This document shows, piece by piece, positions 17,601-29,100 of a stretch of DNA of 64,000 nt. Under the pieces are notes generated by a model. The model worked only from the letters and a program-made list of their open reading frames with translations, had not been told where the DNA came from and made no database searches. The DNA lies in NCBI RefSeq assembly GCF_036885195.1, contig NZ_CP133656.1:2480001-2544000 (forward strand), in the 5' to 3' direction. Each line of letters starts with the position of its first letter. The stretch's first letter is position 1. This DNA is from Pectobacterium cacticida. GTDB lineage: Bacteria > Pseudomonadota > Gammaproteobacteria > Enterobacterales > Enterobacteriaceae. The translations under genes were made by a program, and so were the position numbers.

Positions 17601-20106
17601 GTTGCTGATTGGCCAACGGTTTACCATACGGAATGCTCTGCCACGACGGCGCGACGTGCGTGACCGGATGGAATACTGACCAAATTGCCGCTTCAGTCGC
17701 TCCGCCCAGTGCTATCAGTTGAGCATCGGCTGCAATGGCTCGCAGTTGTGTCAGCAATTGGAGTGGAACCCAATCTCCGGATACCAGCGCCAAGCGTAGC
17801 GTTGGCAGGAGGTGTTGCGTATCGGCCAGCATCTGCAACTGGGCTGGCACGCTGTTCCATAGCGTGACGCCATATTGCGTGATGCATTCAGCCCAGTGTG
17901 AAGGGTCAGCTTTTCTCGTTTCCTGCGGATAGATCAGGGTGCCGCCCGCCGCCAGCACGCCAAACAGATCGTACACTGACAGATCGAAACTCAGGTTAGC
18001 GACCGCCAGGACCCGATCCTGGGCGCTCACCGTAAAGCGTCGATTGATATCGGCAATCGTATTCCAGGCGGCATGGTGGTTGATGACCACGCCTTTCGGT
18101 TCACCGGTCGACCCGGAGGTGTAGATAATATAGGCAGGCTGATGGAGGCCGATTCTGCGCGGCTGGAAATCACCTGCAGAAGTTCCAGTACGCCAGGCAA
18201 TCGGAACGACGTCCTCAGGCAATTGTTCAGGATCGTCACAGATTGCCAGCCGCACCCCGGCGTTACGCAAAATCGCCTCCCGGCGGCGGGCGGGCTGTTG
18301 TGTATCAACCGGGACATAGCACCCGCCATTGATCAGGATAGCAAGAGGGGCGAGCGCATGGGCGCGCCCTTTCCCGCACATCACCGCGACGGTTTCGCCC
18401 GGACCGTGCCCCGCCCGCTGCAAATCCGCCGCCAGTCCGTAAGCCCGCGCGGCCAGCTCGCCGTAAGTCAGGCTCCCTTCATCGTCCCACAGCGCAATGG
18501 CATCCGGCTGCCGCTCCGCCTTATCGAGGAATCCCTGCTGTAGCAGCCGGGCGAAATCTGGCTGGCTATCCGCGTTAGTCTGTTGGCGAACGGCGGCTTG
18601 TGCCGCAGGCAGCGTCAGCAGCTGACGCTGGTTAAGACAAGACTCACCCTCCTCCAGCAGCCGCTGGATTAACCCGCTGAAGGCATCAAACGCGTGCTCA
18701 ATAAACCGCTCGGGAAATAGCCCCTCGCGCGAGTCCCACGCCAGCATCATGCCATCGGGCTGGGCGGTGACCTGGCAGTCAATCAGCACCTGTGGGGTTT
18801 GGGTTAAACCCTGCTCGATACGATAACGCGCCGGGGTCTCCCGTTCCCCCTGGCCGAGCGTGCTGGTAAACACTATGGGCATCAGCACCGCCTCACCATG
18901 ATGGCGCGACAGTTCACTCAACACCTCAAGGCCTGAGAACGCGCTATGGTCGAGATCGGCAAACAAGCGCTGATTGAGAGTCAGCAACTGTCGGGCAAAC
19001 ACCTCATCCTCACGCAGATCGACCTCCAGCAGGGTGACGGAGGTGAAATCCCCAACCACACGTTCAAGGTCACGATGCTGCCCCTCGCGGCGGAAAATGG
19101 GCAGATTGAGCGTAAAGTGGCGGCTGTCGCTGTAGAACCTCATAACCTGCGAGAACGCCCCCAGCAGCAGCACGTTCAGCGTCACCTGTGCCTTCGCGGC
19201 CAGCTGATTCAGGCGCTGACGCTGTTGATGGGACAAGCGCAGCTGGCGACGAACAAATGTGGCCTTCTCAGCGGCGGCGCTAACCGGCAAGGAAGGAGCA
19301 CCGGGGAGCTCAGGGATGCGCTCCCGCCAATATTGCTGCGCCTTACGGTAGCGTGCGCCCTGGCGCGCGGCGCGCCGGGCAATCACATAGTCACGGAAAC
19401 CCAACGCGGGCGCGGGCAACAGCGTCTCGGGCGCAAACAGCAGTTGATCCAGTTCATCCACCAGCAGATAAAGGCTGGCGGAATCCACCAGGATCAGCTC
19501 AATCGACAACAGCAGGCGGGTTTGTCCTGCCGCGAAGATAGCGGCCGCGGCAAAAAGCGGCCAGCGCTGGTAATCCGCCGGGGCAGCCAGCATCGCTTCG
19601 CGCAGCTCAGCGATACGCGCCTCAATTTCTGTGGTGGGCAGGTCTGGCCATTCGTGTTGTTGCGGCTGGAACGGCGGCACCTGCGGCAAAACGCGCTGGT
19701 ATCCCTCCTCCTCAATCACCACCCGCAACATGTCATGGCGAGCGATCAGTTGATCAAACGCCCGATTGATCTGCACCGGCGTGACGGGCCGCTCAAAACA
19801 AATTTCCAGAAATCCCCGACAGGCGACGCCGCCGAACGCGAACGCGCTATGACGCCCGACAAAATAGGCCTGTTGCGCTTCCGTTAAGGGGAAAGGGGCA
19901 AAACGCGCATTGGGATCGGCTTGCAGTACTGCCCCGCTCTCCTGCTGCCTGAGCCAGTCAAGGATGGCCGGTTTATGGTCGCGCAATTCCTGCATAATGG
20001 CTTCGGTCATCACGCCCGCGGGGGCGCGAAAGCGCAGATTGTTCTCCTCCTGCCACAGTTCAATGCCCTGAGTTTCCAGTCGTACGATAACGTCAGAAAT
20101 TTTCAC
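14689..20106 (-). CDS. NRPS2: docking-Cy-A(MT)-PCP-TE termination module
   Basis: 1805 aa, start GTG overlapping the NRPS1 stop (GTGA). Domains: TubC-type N-terminal docking domain (1-55); cyclisation domain Cy4 (about 70-500), whose active motif reads E203-x4-D208-xx-S instead of DxxxxDxxS; adenylation domain (about 525-1390) whose pocket residues D708 L709 Y712 N751 L774 S776 L800 I808 W809 K1376 give DLYNLSLIWK, the classic L-Cys code; a methyltransferase (about 970-1335) inserted between core motifs A8 and A9 with SAM motif 'VLEVGAGVAGT'; PCP with LGGDS (Ser1437); and a terminal thioesterase with 'GYCLGG', that is Cys1583 as nucleophile, and His1780 in 'PGDHFSCL'. Layout equals PchF. It adds the last cysteine ring, probably N-methylates the reduced ring, and releases the product. 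Confidence 0.95.
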   Translation of the reverse strand: MKISDVIVRLETQGIELWQEENNLRFRAPAGVMTEAIMQELRDHKPAILDWLRQQESGAVLQADPNARFAPFPLTEAQQAYFVGRHSAFAFGGVACRGFLEICFERPVTPVQINRAFDQLIARHDMLRVVIEEEGYQRVLPQVPPFQPQQHEWPDLPTTEIEARIAELREAMLAAPADYQRWPLFAAAAIFAAGQTRLLLSIELILVDSASLYLLVDELDQLLFAPETLLPAPALGFRDYVIARRAARQGARYRKAQQYWRERIPELPGAPSLPVSAAAEKATFVRRQLRLSHQQRQRLNQLAAKAQVTLNVLLLGAFSQVMRFYSDSRHFTLNLPIFRREGQHRDLERVVGDFTSVTLLEVDLREDEVFARQLLTLNQRLFADLDHSAFSGLEVLSELSRHHGEAVLMPIVFTSTLGQGERETPARYRIEQGLTQTPQVLIDCQVTAQPDGMMLAWDSREGLFPERFIEHAFDAFSGLIQRLLEEGESCLNQRQLLTLPAAQAAVRQQTNADSQPDFARLLQQGFLDKAERQPDAIALWDDEGSLTYGELAARAYGLAADLQRAGHGPGETVAVMCGKGRAHALAPLAILINGGCYVPVDTQQPARRREAILRNAGVRLAICDDPEQLPEDVVPIAWRTGTSAGDFQPRRIGLHQPAYIIYTSGSTGEPKGVVINHHAAWNTIADINRRFTVSAQDRVLAVANLSFDLSVYDLFGVLAAGGTLIYPQETRKADPSHWAECITQYGVTLWNSVPAQLQMLADTQHLLPTLRLALVSGDWVPLQLLTQLRAIAADAQLIALGGATEAAIWSVFHPVTHVAPSWQSIPYGKPLANQQLHIVDERLRDRPDWVSGEIAISGDGLADCYWMDNEKTAARFVTRDDGLRLYLTGDRGRYWPDGNIEFLGRIDNQVKIRGHRVELGEIAATMRQHPAVADAAVCLTEDHGNVRNLLGFAELAAGDQPSSRPAMENARLRAQHIEQQIDGEAFRALMAGADRVAILAMSDRLRQDGLFATTASRHALEEIYQATGVAEVHQRLLRRWLDGLVSAGALTQDAQGRYADLIPCDATRLQQCWREVEQLEQRAGYGSQTLHYIRVCSNCLSGLLRGETDVRGILFPEGELSTAHAAYRDNLVSQSMNAIVIAAITALAASSARPLRVLEVGAGVAGTASDLVPALAPWQPEYWFTDLSEFFLVEARKLFAPYPWMHYGIFDMNVDAGRQGMAANSFDVILCANVLHNARNAGDVLAQFSSLLAPGGTLVFIEPFRRHNYPLLVSMEFFPELTGFTDLRAATDQTFFTREQWLDLLAQAGATISDCAPLAESALSCSGQGVFIAQFKTDRASLRRDELRDFLRDRLPGYMVPTHLHLLDRLPRTANGKTDRQRLLSAAPQPLTKVEQTGSGNAPRDALEQQIAAVWAEVLGVADVQRDADFYALGGDSLLLSRMIGRLRARVAAAAHFEWETLLRHLLRESTVMALADLLRSSATQGEQQQQLARAVLVPLWGQQDYHRHCCVLLHAGTGNLQPYQHLLASLDKSRFARGVGLELPSQQAFMALAPHEALVTLAGHYADALSAQGESFTLLGYCLGGLLAAEIARQLSERGKNVRELVVISAYQPPQVDDARLVDYVFARAIGADLEKLGLPQEPALAAAVSAILQRTPQRIAEDAFDGLDGHQQVVQALTRWFQQPQAVRLQALQTTSMAQGAYHQEDEASALFASRYALFGHSMASVGQYRPDPWFGKTILVRNRESDPLLPGTPGDVHDYWRRLCLGELIVEDTPGDHFSCLARQHAPTLAALIARHTVPGEA

Positions 20107-23100
20107 AATAAGCCTTCTTCCATACTGTTTTTGTCAGCCAAATGCCTTTCGACGGATGCGCAAAGGCCCGAGAGGGTAGCGTCAGCAAAAAAGTCTCGTA
20201 GTGTCAGACGGATACCGAAGTGTTTGCAGATTTGCGCTACCAGGCGGGTGCCCAGTAGCGAATTACCGCCAGCGCTGAAGAAGCTTTCGCTGGCATGGCC
20301 CGGCTGCGTGCCCAGCACCTGCTGCCAGATGTCCGCCAGCGCCTGCTGGTGAGGGTCATCTTGGGACAACGCGGTTTCCACAGCTTGAACGGTGAGCTGC
20401 GCCAGCGCCTTGCGGTCGATTTTGCCGTTAGCGGTGAGCGGCCAACTGCTGAGCGAAATGATGGCCGCAGGGATCGCCCAGCCAGGCAACACGCTACGCA
20501 GCCCGCGCTGCACCGCGTCGAGCGTGCTCTCACCCTCATAGAAGGCGTGCAGGCTGGCGCTGACGCCGCTCCCCTTGAGTACCACCACCGCACGGCGTAC
20601 CCCCGGACAACGCTGTAACTGCTGTTCAATTTCGCCCAGCTCAATGCGGTGGCCGCGTAGCTTCACCTGACCATCGCGTCGCCCGAGGAATTCGAGGACG
20701 CCGTCGGGGCGGTAACGTCCCATGTCGCCCGTGCGATACCAGCGCTGCGGGTAGTCGCCGCTAAAGCTGGCCTGGGTCAGATGCCGATCGCCACAGTACC
20801 CGCGCGCCACCCCCACCCCGCCAATCCATAGCTCCCCGGCCACCCAGTCCGGCAGATCGCAACCCAGTTCATCCACCACCCTGAACTGCTGATTGCGCAG
20901 CGGTAACCCGTAAGGAACCGATGTCCAGTCGCGCGGCGGCCGGTCTGGAACCGCCCAGGCGTTGGACCAGATGGCGGCTTCCGTTGCCCCCCCCAGCGCA
21001 ATGGTCTGGCACAGTGGAGCAATACGTTTCAACCTGGCGGCAATATCTGGACTGACCCAATCGCCTGACAGCAATGCCAGACGCAGCGCCGGTAATTCAC
21101 CGCCGCGCAACTGCGCGATTTCGAGCGTCATCTCCATCAGCGTGGGGACACTGTTCCAAACGCTCACCCGGTGCTGCTGCATTAACGCCAGCCACCCCTC
21201 GGCATCGCGATATTCTTCTTCCGCGCTGAGCACCAACTGCGCGCCCTGGCCCAATGCGCCGAAGATATCGAAAACCGACAGATCAAAATCGAGCGCGGCT
21301 ACCCCCAAAAATACATCCTGGCTGCGGATGGCGTAACGCTGACAAATATCGTCGACAGTATTACTGACGCTGCGGTGTTCAACTTCCACGCCTTTGGGTT
21401 CACCGGTCGATCCGGAGGTAAAAATGATGTAAGCCAGACTGGATGCATCGGGCAGTTCTGGCTCAGGCAGCGGCGTGCAATTGAGTAGCTGTTCAAGGGG
21501 AAGAGATGTGGCGCCGTCCACGCGACCAATGGCGAACTTCGCCTGTGCTTTGCGACATAACAATGCCTGCCTGGCGGACGGATGTTTGCCATTGACGGGC
21601 AGATACGCGGCCCCCGCCGCCAGTACGCCCAGCACCGCTACTATCTGATTAACGCCGCGCGGCAGACCTATCGCCACGCAGTCGCCTTCGTTAACCCCCT
21701 GTTGCTTAAGCCCCGCCGCCGCCGCAAGCGCGCTTTCCCGCAGCTCGCCGTAGCTAATGCCGCCGCTCTGCCCGTCCCACAGTGCTATTCGCTGCGGGTG
21801 ACGACGCGCCTGCTCAAAAAAGCCCTGATGCAGCAGCGCCGGGCCCTGCTGCGGTGCTGCTGTGGCATTGATCCGCTCGCGAACGCGCTGTTGAGCAAGT
21901 GGCAACTGGCGCGGCGGCGGTAGCTGCCAATCTTCGTCGGCCAGCCACTGCAAGGCCGAGCAATAGCTGGCAAACATCTGCGCCACCATCTGCGGTGGGA
22001 AGAGTTCCTCCAGATAATCCCAGCTCAGTAGCAGGCCGTCTTCGAGGTCAATCACCTGATGGTCCAGCCACACCTGCGGCGTCTGAGACAACGTAAAATC
22101 GGGCCAGGGCGCGGCTTTCGCCAACGCATCGGCTACGCCGAGCATGCTGGTGAATACGACCGGCACCGCGCGCGTTTCACCGCCATGGTGCTGAGCCAGT
22201 TGTCGCATCACACTAACAGCGGAGACCTCCTGATGATCCAGATCGCGCCAGATTTGCGCCTGCATCCGCTGGGCATGGCTGAGCCAGCTCTCATCCGCTC
22301 GTGCGTGGTATTCAGCCAGTATTAGCGAGGTAAAGTCGCCGATGATCCGGTTGATATCAGGATGAACCGGCTTGCGGTCAAACAGCGTCATGTTAACCAC
22401 CAGCGAGCGCTGCCCGCTCCAGCGACTCAACGTCTCGGAGAAGCAGGTTAACAGCAGCACAGAGGGGGTGATTTGCGCCTGACGCGCCCGTTGCACGATC
22501 TTTTGCCACTGCGACGTTGCCAGTCTGGCCTGAAGGCGGCGGAATACAGGCTGAGTCAGTGTTTCCGGTTCAACCCGCGTCGGTAACGCTGGCGCGGCAG
22601 GCAACGAAGCCAGCCGCTGCTGCCAGTATTGGAGGGATTCAGAGGAGGTTCCCTGCCGCTGGCGCAGGCATTGGTAATCGCGGAACCCCACGGCAAGCGG
22701 CGGCAAAGGTTGCTCAGGATGCTGGTAGTAGTGGAACAGTTCGGTGAACAGCGTCAGCATGCTGAGGCCATCGACAATCAGGTTGTCGAGCAGCACGGCC
22801 AGCCGAACCTGGCGATCGCCGTAATGGATGACCTCGACGTCGTAAAGGCGCCCGCTGTCGGGGGCGAGTTTCTGTCGCGCCATTTGTTGACGCCGTTCAT
22901 CCAAAGAAGCAGCGCCCAGATGATGCTGGCGGAAGTGGTAGAATGGCACCTCCTGCACAATCTGCTGTTGGCCGTCTGCGGTGATGCGACACCGTAGCAT
23001 GTCATGACGCAGCACCAGCTGATGCCATGCCTGCTCCATGCGCGCGACGTCCATACCCGGCAGTTCATATTCGTTGTAGCACTGCGCCGCGATATTACCG

Positions 23101-26100
23101 AGCGTGAACGCCTCCTGGCGGCCTAGCCAGTACGCCTGCTGCACATCGGTCAGCGGGAAGGGCTGGTAGCGGCAGGTCGCATCATGCACTAACACCGGCT
23201 GCTGCACCGTTGCTTCACGTTTCAGGCTGGCAGCAAACGGGCGTAGCACCGGGGTGCTAAACAGGGATGAGAGCGCCCCACGGAAACCCGCCTGTTGCAG
23301 TCGGCTCATCAGGCGGGTTGCCACCAGGCTGTCGCCGCCAAGACTGAAGAAATTATCGCTCGCGGTAACGTGCGGCACCGCCAGCAGTTCACGCCACAAC
23401 TGTGCCAGCAGAGTCTCCGCCTCGCCGCTGATGGGCAGTTGCTCATCGGTAAGCGCTGCCTGCTCCAGCCGCTCCGCAATCTGTCGGCTGATTGTTTCAC
23501 GATCGACTTTGCCATTGGCGGTGAGCGGGATCTGGCTGATTTGAATCAGGTGCTCAGGCACCTCATAATCCGGCAGGCTGTCCTGTGCGGCGCGTTTTAC
23601 CGCGGCCAGGTCGATCGGTCGAGAGGCCACCAGCGCCGCCGCGAGCTGCCGCGTTGGGCCGGTTAACACCACAGCCACGGCGCTTTCCACCTGCGGCAGA
23701 CGACTGAGCGCGCCTTCCACCTCGCCCAATTCAATGCGGTGGCCACGGATCTTAACCTGATTATCGGCCCGGCCAAAGAACTCCAGCACGCCATTGGGAC
23801 GATAGCTGGCGATATCGCCGGTGCGATACCAGCGACGTTGCTGCCACACAACAAACTTCTCTGCGCTGCGCTTTTCATCACCGTGATAGCCCATCGCCAG
23901 GCCGGCCCCGCTGACCCACAGCTCGCCTTTGACCCAGTCCGGGCAATCATCTCCCTGTTGGTCCACCACTCGGCATTGCATATTCGCCAGCGGGACGCCG
24001 TACGGCGCCGTTGCCCACCAGGGATCGTCAGGTTGGATCTCATAATACGTCGAGTGAATTGCCGCCTCGGTCATCCCGCCGAGGGAAACAAAACGCGTCT
24101 GCGGTGCCAGTTGCCATAAATCCTGCGGCAACTGACGTACCACACGATCGCCCCCGACCATCACCAGACGCAGCGCCTGAGTGAGTCCATGCGCCTGAGC
24201 CGCAACGGTAATCATCTCGATCAACGCGGGTACAGCGCTGATGACGCTGACCTGCCAGTGGTTAATTAACCCCACCCAGGCGGCAGCATCACGGCGCTCC
24301 GCCTCGTCCACCACCACCAAAGAAGCGCCGCAGCCAAGGAAGGTAAAGATGTCATAGGCTGAGAGATCGAAATCAAGGGCAGACAGGGTGATGGATCGAT
24401 CGCTATCGCTGATGCCGAACCGCGCCGCGACGGCATCAACGGTGTTCGCCACCGCGCCATGACTCACCACCACCCCTTTAGGGGTGCCAGTTGAACCGGA
24501 AGTGAAGATAATGTATTTCGCCGCCTCAGCAGGCTGAACACAGGGCGCGGCCAGAGGTGTCGCCTGTAATGCCTCACTCAGGCTGGTTACCGCTACGCCC
24601 TGCGGCCAGCTGAGCTGATGCAAACTGTTTTCATCGCACAGCACTCGCTTTACCCCGGCATCGCGATAGACCATCGCGCGGCGCGCTTGCGGTAAACCGA
24701 TGCCGGAAGGGACATAGCAGCCCCCCGCCGCTAATACGCCCAGCGTCGCGACAATTTGCTGGGGGCCTTTTGCATGGGTGATAGCGACTCTGTCGCCGGG
24801 TTGTATCCCCTGTTGCTGTAGATAGCCCGCAACCGCCAACGCCTGTTGTGCCAGGGTGCGGTAATCCATCCGTCCTTCCCGGCCCCAAAGCAGCGCGGTG
24901 GCGTCCGGATGTTGATGGGCCTCGGCAAAGACGCGCAGGTACAGCGGCCGTGAATCCGGGAAGGAGAACGCGGTCTGATTGGTGAGCCGACGTACCTGGC
25001 GCTGACTCTCCGGTAATGGCAACGTTACCGGCTGGCGCCAGTCACATTGGATTAATTGCGCCACCAGTTGACAGTAGCTGTTGAACATCGCCGCGATCAT
25101 ACCCGCCGGGAATAACGCTTCCAACGCATCCCACTCCAGCAGCAGGCACCCGCGCGACTCGCTGATTTTTGCGTCCAGCCACACCTGCGGCGTTTGCGTG
25201 ATGGCATAAATTGGTTGGGGAAAGGCATCCGAAAGATCGAGCGACGCGTCTTTATCCAGCCCGATAACGCTGGTGAACACCACCGGCATTGAGGCCATAG
25301 TCTGACCTTTCTGGCGGGCCAGTTCGCGCAATACCCAGATCCCGGACACGCCGCGTTGCGCCAGAGCCGCCCCTTCCTGCTGCTGCAAGCAACGGGCCGC
25401 AGCAAGAAAATCGCCTCCGGCGCTGCTTTGATAACCCAACAGCAAAATTGAAGCGAAATCACCGACCACATGGTTGATCTGCGGATGGCACGGTTGGCGA
25501 TCAAACATCGTTAGGTTGATAGCTAGCGCGGTCTGGTTGCTCCAACGCGCCAGCACTTCGCCATAGGCCGCAGCCAGCACCACGCTCGGCGTAATGCCGT
25601 AACTTTTCGCCACCGCCTTTAACTGTTGCCAGCGATCGGGAGATAACGCATAACTCCAGCGCCTGAAACGCGGCTGTTGCAGGGTTTCAGGCGCGACCGC
25701 CAGCGGCAGCGCGGGGCATTCCGGTAACGTTGAGAGGTGCCGCCGCCACCATGCCTGCGCCTGCTGCTCGCGTTCCGCGGCGGGCCGACTTTGTAATAAA
25801 TAGTCGCGGTAGCGGATAGACAGTTCCGGCAAGCTGGAGCGAGGATCGCGATACAGCCGATCCCATTCAGTAAACAGCACCATGATGCTGCGACCATCCA
25901 GCATCATGCTGTCCAGACTGACGAATAAACGCTGGCGCTGCGCATAATGGGCGACATGGATGGCGAACAACGGCCACTGACACGGATCATAAACCTGATG
26001 CGACAGCGTTTCGCGCAGGGCTGCCAGTTCAGCCTGTGCATCTTCATTCAACCAATGTTGTTCAATTGCCCACGCGGGGAGCTGCTCCGCAACCTGCTGC

Positions 26101-29100
26101 TGCCCGTCCTCCGTGACGCGAACGCGCAACATGTCATGACGCAGCATCAGCTGACGCCAGGCCTGCTCCAGCCGCACGACATCCAGATTCTGGCCGTCGA
26201 ATTCAACGTAGAAGTGCGATCCTACTGCCCCCAGCGTCATTTCCCCGGAGCGACCTATCCAGAAAGCACGCTGGATATCGCTGAGCGGAAACGGTTGATA
26301 GCGATTGGCTTCATCGGCGCTAAGCGTCTGGTCAGGCACCTGATGCTGGCGTCGCACATGGCTGCAAAATGCCGCCAGCGTTGGCGTGGCGAAGAGTTCG
26401 GCCAGCGGCGTGGTCAGGTTCTGTTCACGCATCCTGGCGATTAAGCGCGTGGCGATCAGGCTGTCGCCCCCCAGCACGAAGAAATTGTCCTCGCGCCCCA
26501 CCTGCGCAACCTGCAGCAGTTGCTGCCATAGGGCGGCGACCTGTTGCTCAATCTCCCCTTCGGGAGGCTGAAATTGCCGTTCAGCGCTCGCCAACTGCCG
26601 CTCTGCCTGCTCCTGCAATGCGCGACGATCCAGTTTACCGTTCGCCGTCAGCGGCATTTCTGCAAGGAACTGATAGTGCTCCGGCACGGCATAGGCTGGC
26701 AACTGCGCCTGTAACCAGCTGCGCAAGGTAGCATGGCTCAGGGGTTGCAACGTTACCAGGCTGGCGCACAGCTGTCTGGCCGCCGGCGATACGATACCAA
26801 CGCTTGCCTGAAGCACCTGAGGATGGCTGAGTAACGCGGTTTCAATCTCCCCCAATTCAATACGGTGGCCGCGTATTTTAATCTGCTGATCGGTGCGTCC
26901 AATGTATTCGATGATGCCTTCAGGCCAGTAACGTACCCGGTCACCGCTGCGATACCAGCGGCGGCCAGCATGCTCAACAAACTTTTCCGCGCTACGCACA
27001 GGATCTTTCAGATACCCCAGAGCCAGACCGGGTCCGCTAACCCACAGCTCGCCACCGACCCAGGCCGGGCAATCGCGACCACGCTCATCGACGATACGGC
27101 AATACATATTTGCCAGCGGCTGCCCGAAAGGCACTGCTGACCATCGCGTATCATCCGGTTGCAGGACAAAAACCGTTGAATGGATAGCCGCTTCCGTCAT
27201 CCCGCCCAGCCCGACAAATGCCGCCTGCCCGGTCAGCGACCACCAGCGCGAGGCCATCTCCGCCGGGATGCGGTCGCCCCCCATCATCACCAGACGCAGC
27301 GATGGCAGGGGGGTGTCGGCCGCGGCGGTAAGGATCATATCTAATAGCGCCGGAACGCAACTGATGATCGTGACTTGCCAGCGCTGTAACAATGCTACCC
27401 AGGCGTGGGCATCCCGGCGCTGGGATTCATCGACCACCACCAGACCTGCCCCACGACTCAGGCTGGCAAAGATATCGTAAGCCGACAGGTCAAAATCCAG
27501 CTCAGAAAGCGAGATGGTGCGATCCGCCGGCGTGAACCGGAACAAGCCATCGACGGCATCAATGGTATTGGCCACCGCACCATGTGAAACGGCCACACCT
27601 TTTGGCGTCCCCGTCGAGCCGGATGTAAAGATCGCGTACATGGCCTGCTGAGGCGAAACCGGCAGGCAAGACGGCAATGGCGGGCTGGCTAAGGCCGCGC
27701 TGAGCGGCACCACGGCCACCCCTTCTGGCCATGACGGCTGGCAACCGGGCCGATCGTCGCGCAATACCCACCGCACGTCAGCCGTTTGATATACCCGCTG
27801 GCGGCGTTGTAACGGCACCTCTATCCCACACGGGACGTAGGTAGCGCCGACGGCTAAAATACCCAGCACGGCGATGACCTGACCGATGCCCTTCCCCATG
27901 CTGATAGCAACGTAGTCGCCTGCCTTCACGCCCTGCTGCTGCAGATATCCGGCAACGCATAATGCCTGATGCGCCAGCTCGCCATAGGTCAGCTGCTGCT
28001 CATCCCCCCACATCAGCGCAATCGCCCGGGGGCGCCGTTGAGCCTGGTGGAAAAAGCGCTGATGAAGCGGGATACCCGATGCGACAGGGACTTCAGGCTG
28101 TGGGAATGGCACCAGCGGAACCGGCGTGGCAAGCGGTTTCTGCCAGTTGGCGGGCTCCTCCAGCAACTGAAGCGTACGCTGACGAAACCAGTCAAACATC
28201 GCATCGATAACCTGAGGTAAGAACAGGTCGGCGCGGAAATCCCAGTTCAGCAGGATCCCCCCCTGATACTCGGTGGCCTGGGCATCCAGCCACACCTGCG
28301 GCCCCTGCGAAATTGACCAAACCGGGTCGCCCAGCGTCTGTCTGACATAGGGTTCATATAATTCACCTAACGCCAGTGCGCTGGTGAAAACCACCGGAGC
28401 CAGTACCTGTTCGCCATTTTGCTGGCGGGCAAGATCGCGCAGCACCTCAACACCACTGTAGGCCGAATGCGCCATTGCCTGATGCAGTTGCCTCTGTAAT
28501 TTCCTCGTCTGGGCGATAAAGTCAGGCTGACTGGCAGGCTCAATCGTCACTAGCACCGAGCTGGAGAAATCACCGACCAGCAGATCGACCTGGGGATGGT
28601 CGGAGTGGCGGGAAAATACGGGTAGGTTAAGCACGAAGGGGGCGGCCCCGTTCCACAAACCAATTGTCTCGGAAAACAACGTTGCCAACACGGCCGGAAC
28701 GGTCAGCCCAGCCCGTTGACTCAGCTGTGACAGCCTCTGACTTTGAGCTTCATTGAGAAAGAAGTGTTTGCGTTCAGTACAGGGAACTGCGCTCGATGCG
28801 CGCAACGGTAAGGCGGGCGGACCGGCCAAATCGGCTAATTGCTGCTGCCACCAGCGGCGATCTTCCTGCCACTGCGCTTGCTGGTTTTCACGTTTTTGCC
28901 GAAGATAGCTCTGATAGCTGAAATGGAGTTCAGGAAGGGGCGCGTCGGGCTGGGCATACAGTGAGGCCAGTTCGCGCAATAATATGCGCAGACTGGCGGC
29001 GTCACCCGCGATCATATCCAGATCCAGATGCAGCCGGCTGCGCTGTCCGGGCAGCCGCGTCAGCGCCAGCATCATCGTCTGGCCCTGGTCAATATCCAGC

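Noticed and set aside
18946..19887. 313-codon plus-strand frame inside NRPS2
   Set aside because: Antisense to conserved Cy-domain coding sequence; composition is Gln/Arg/His rich and no fold is evident.
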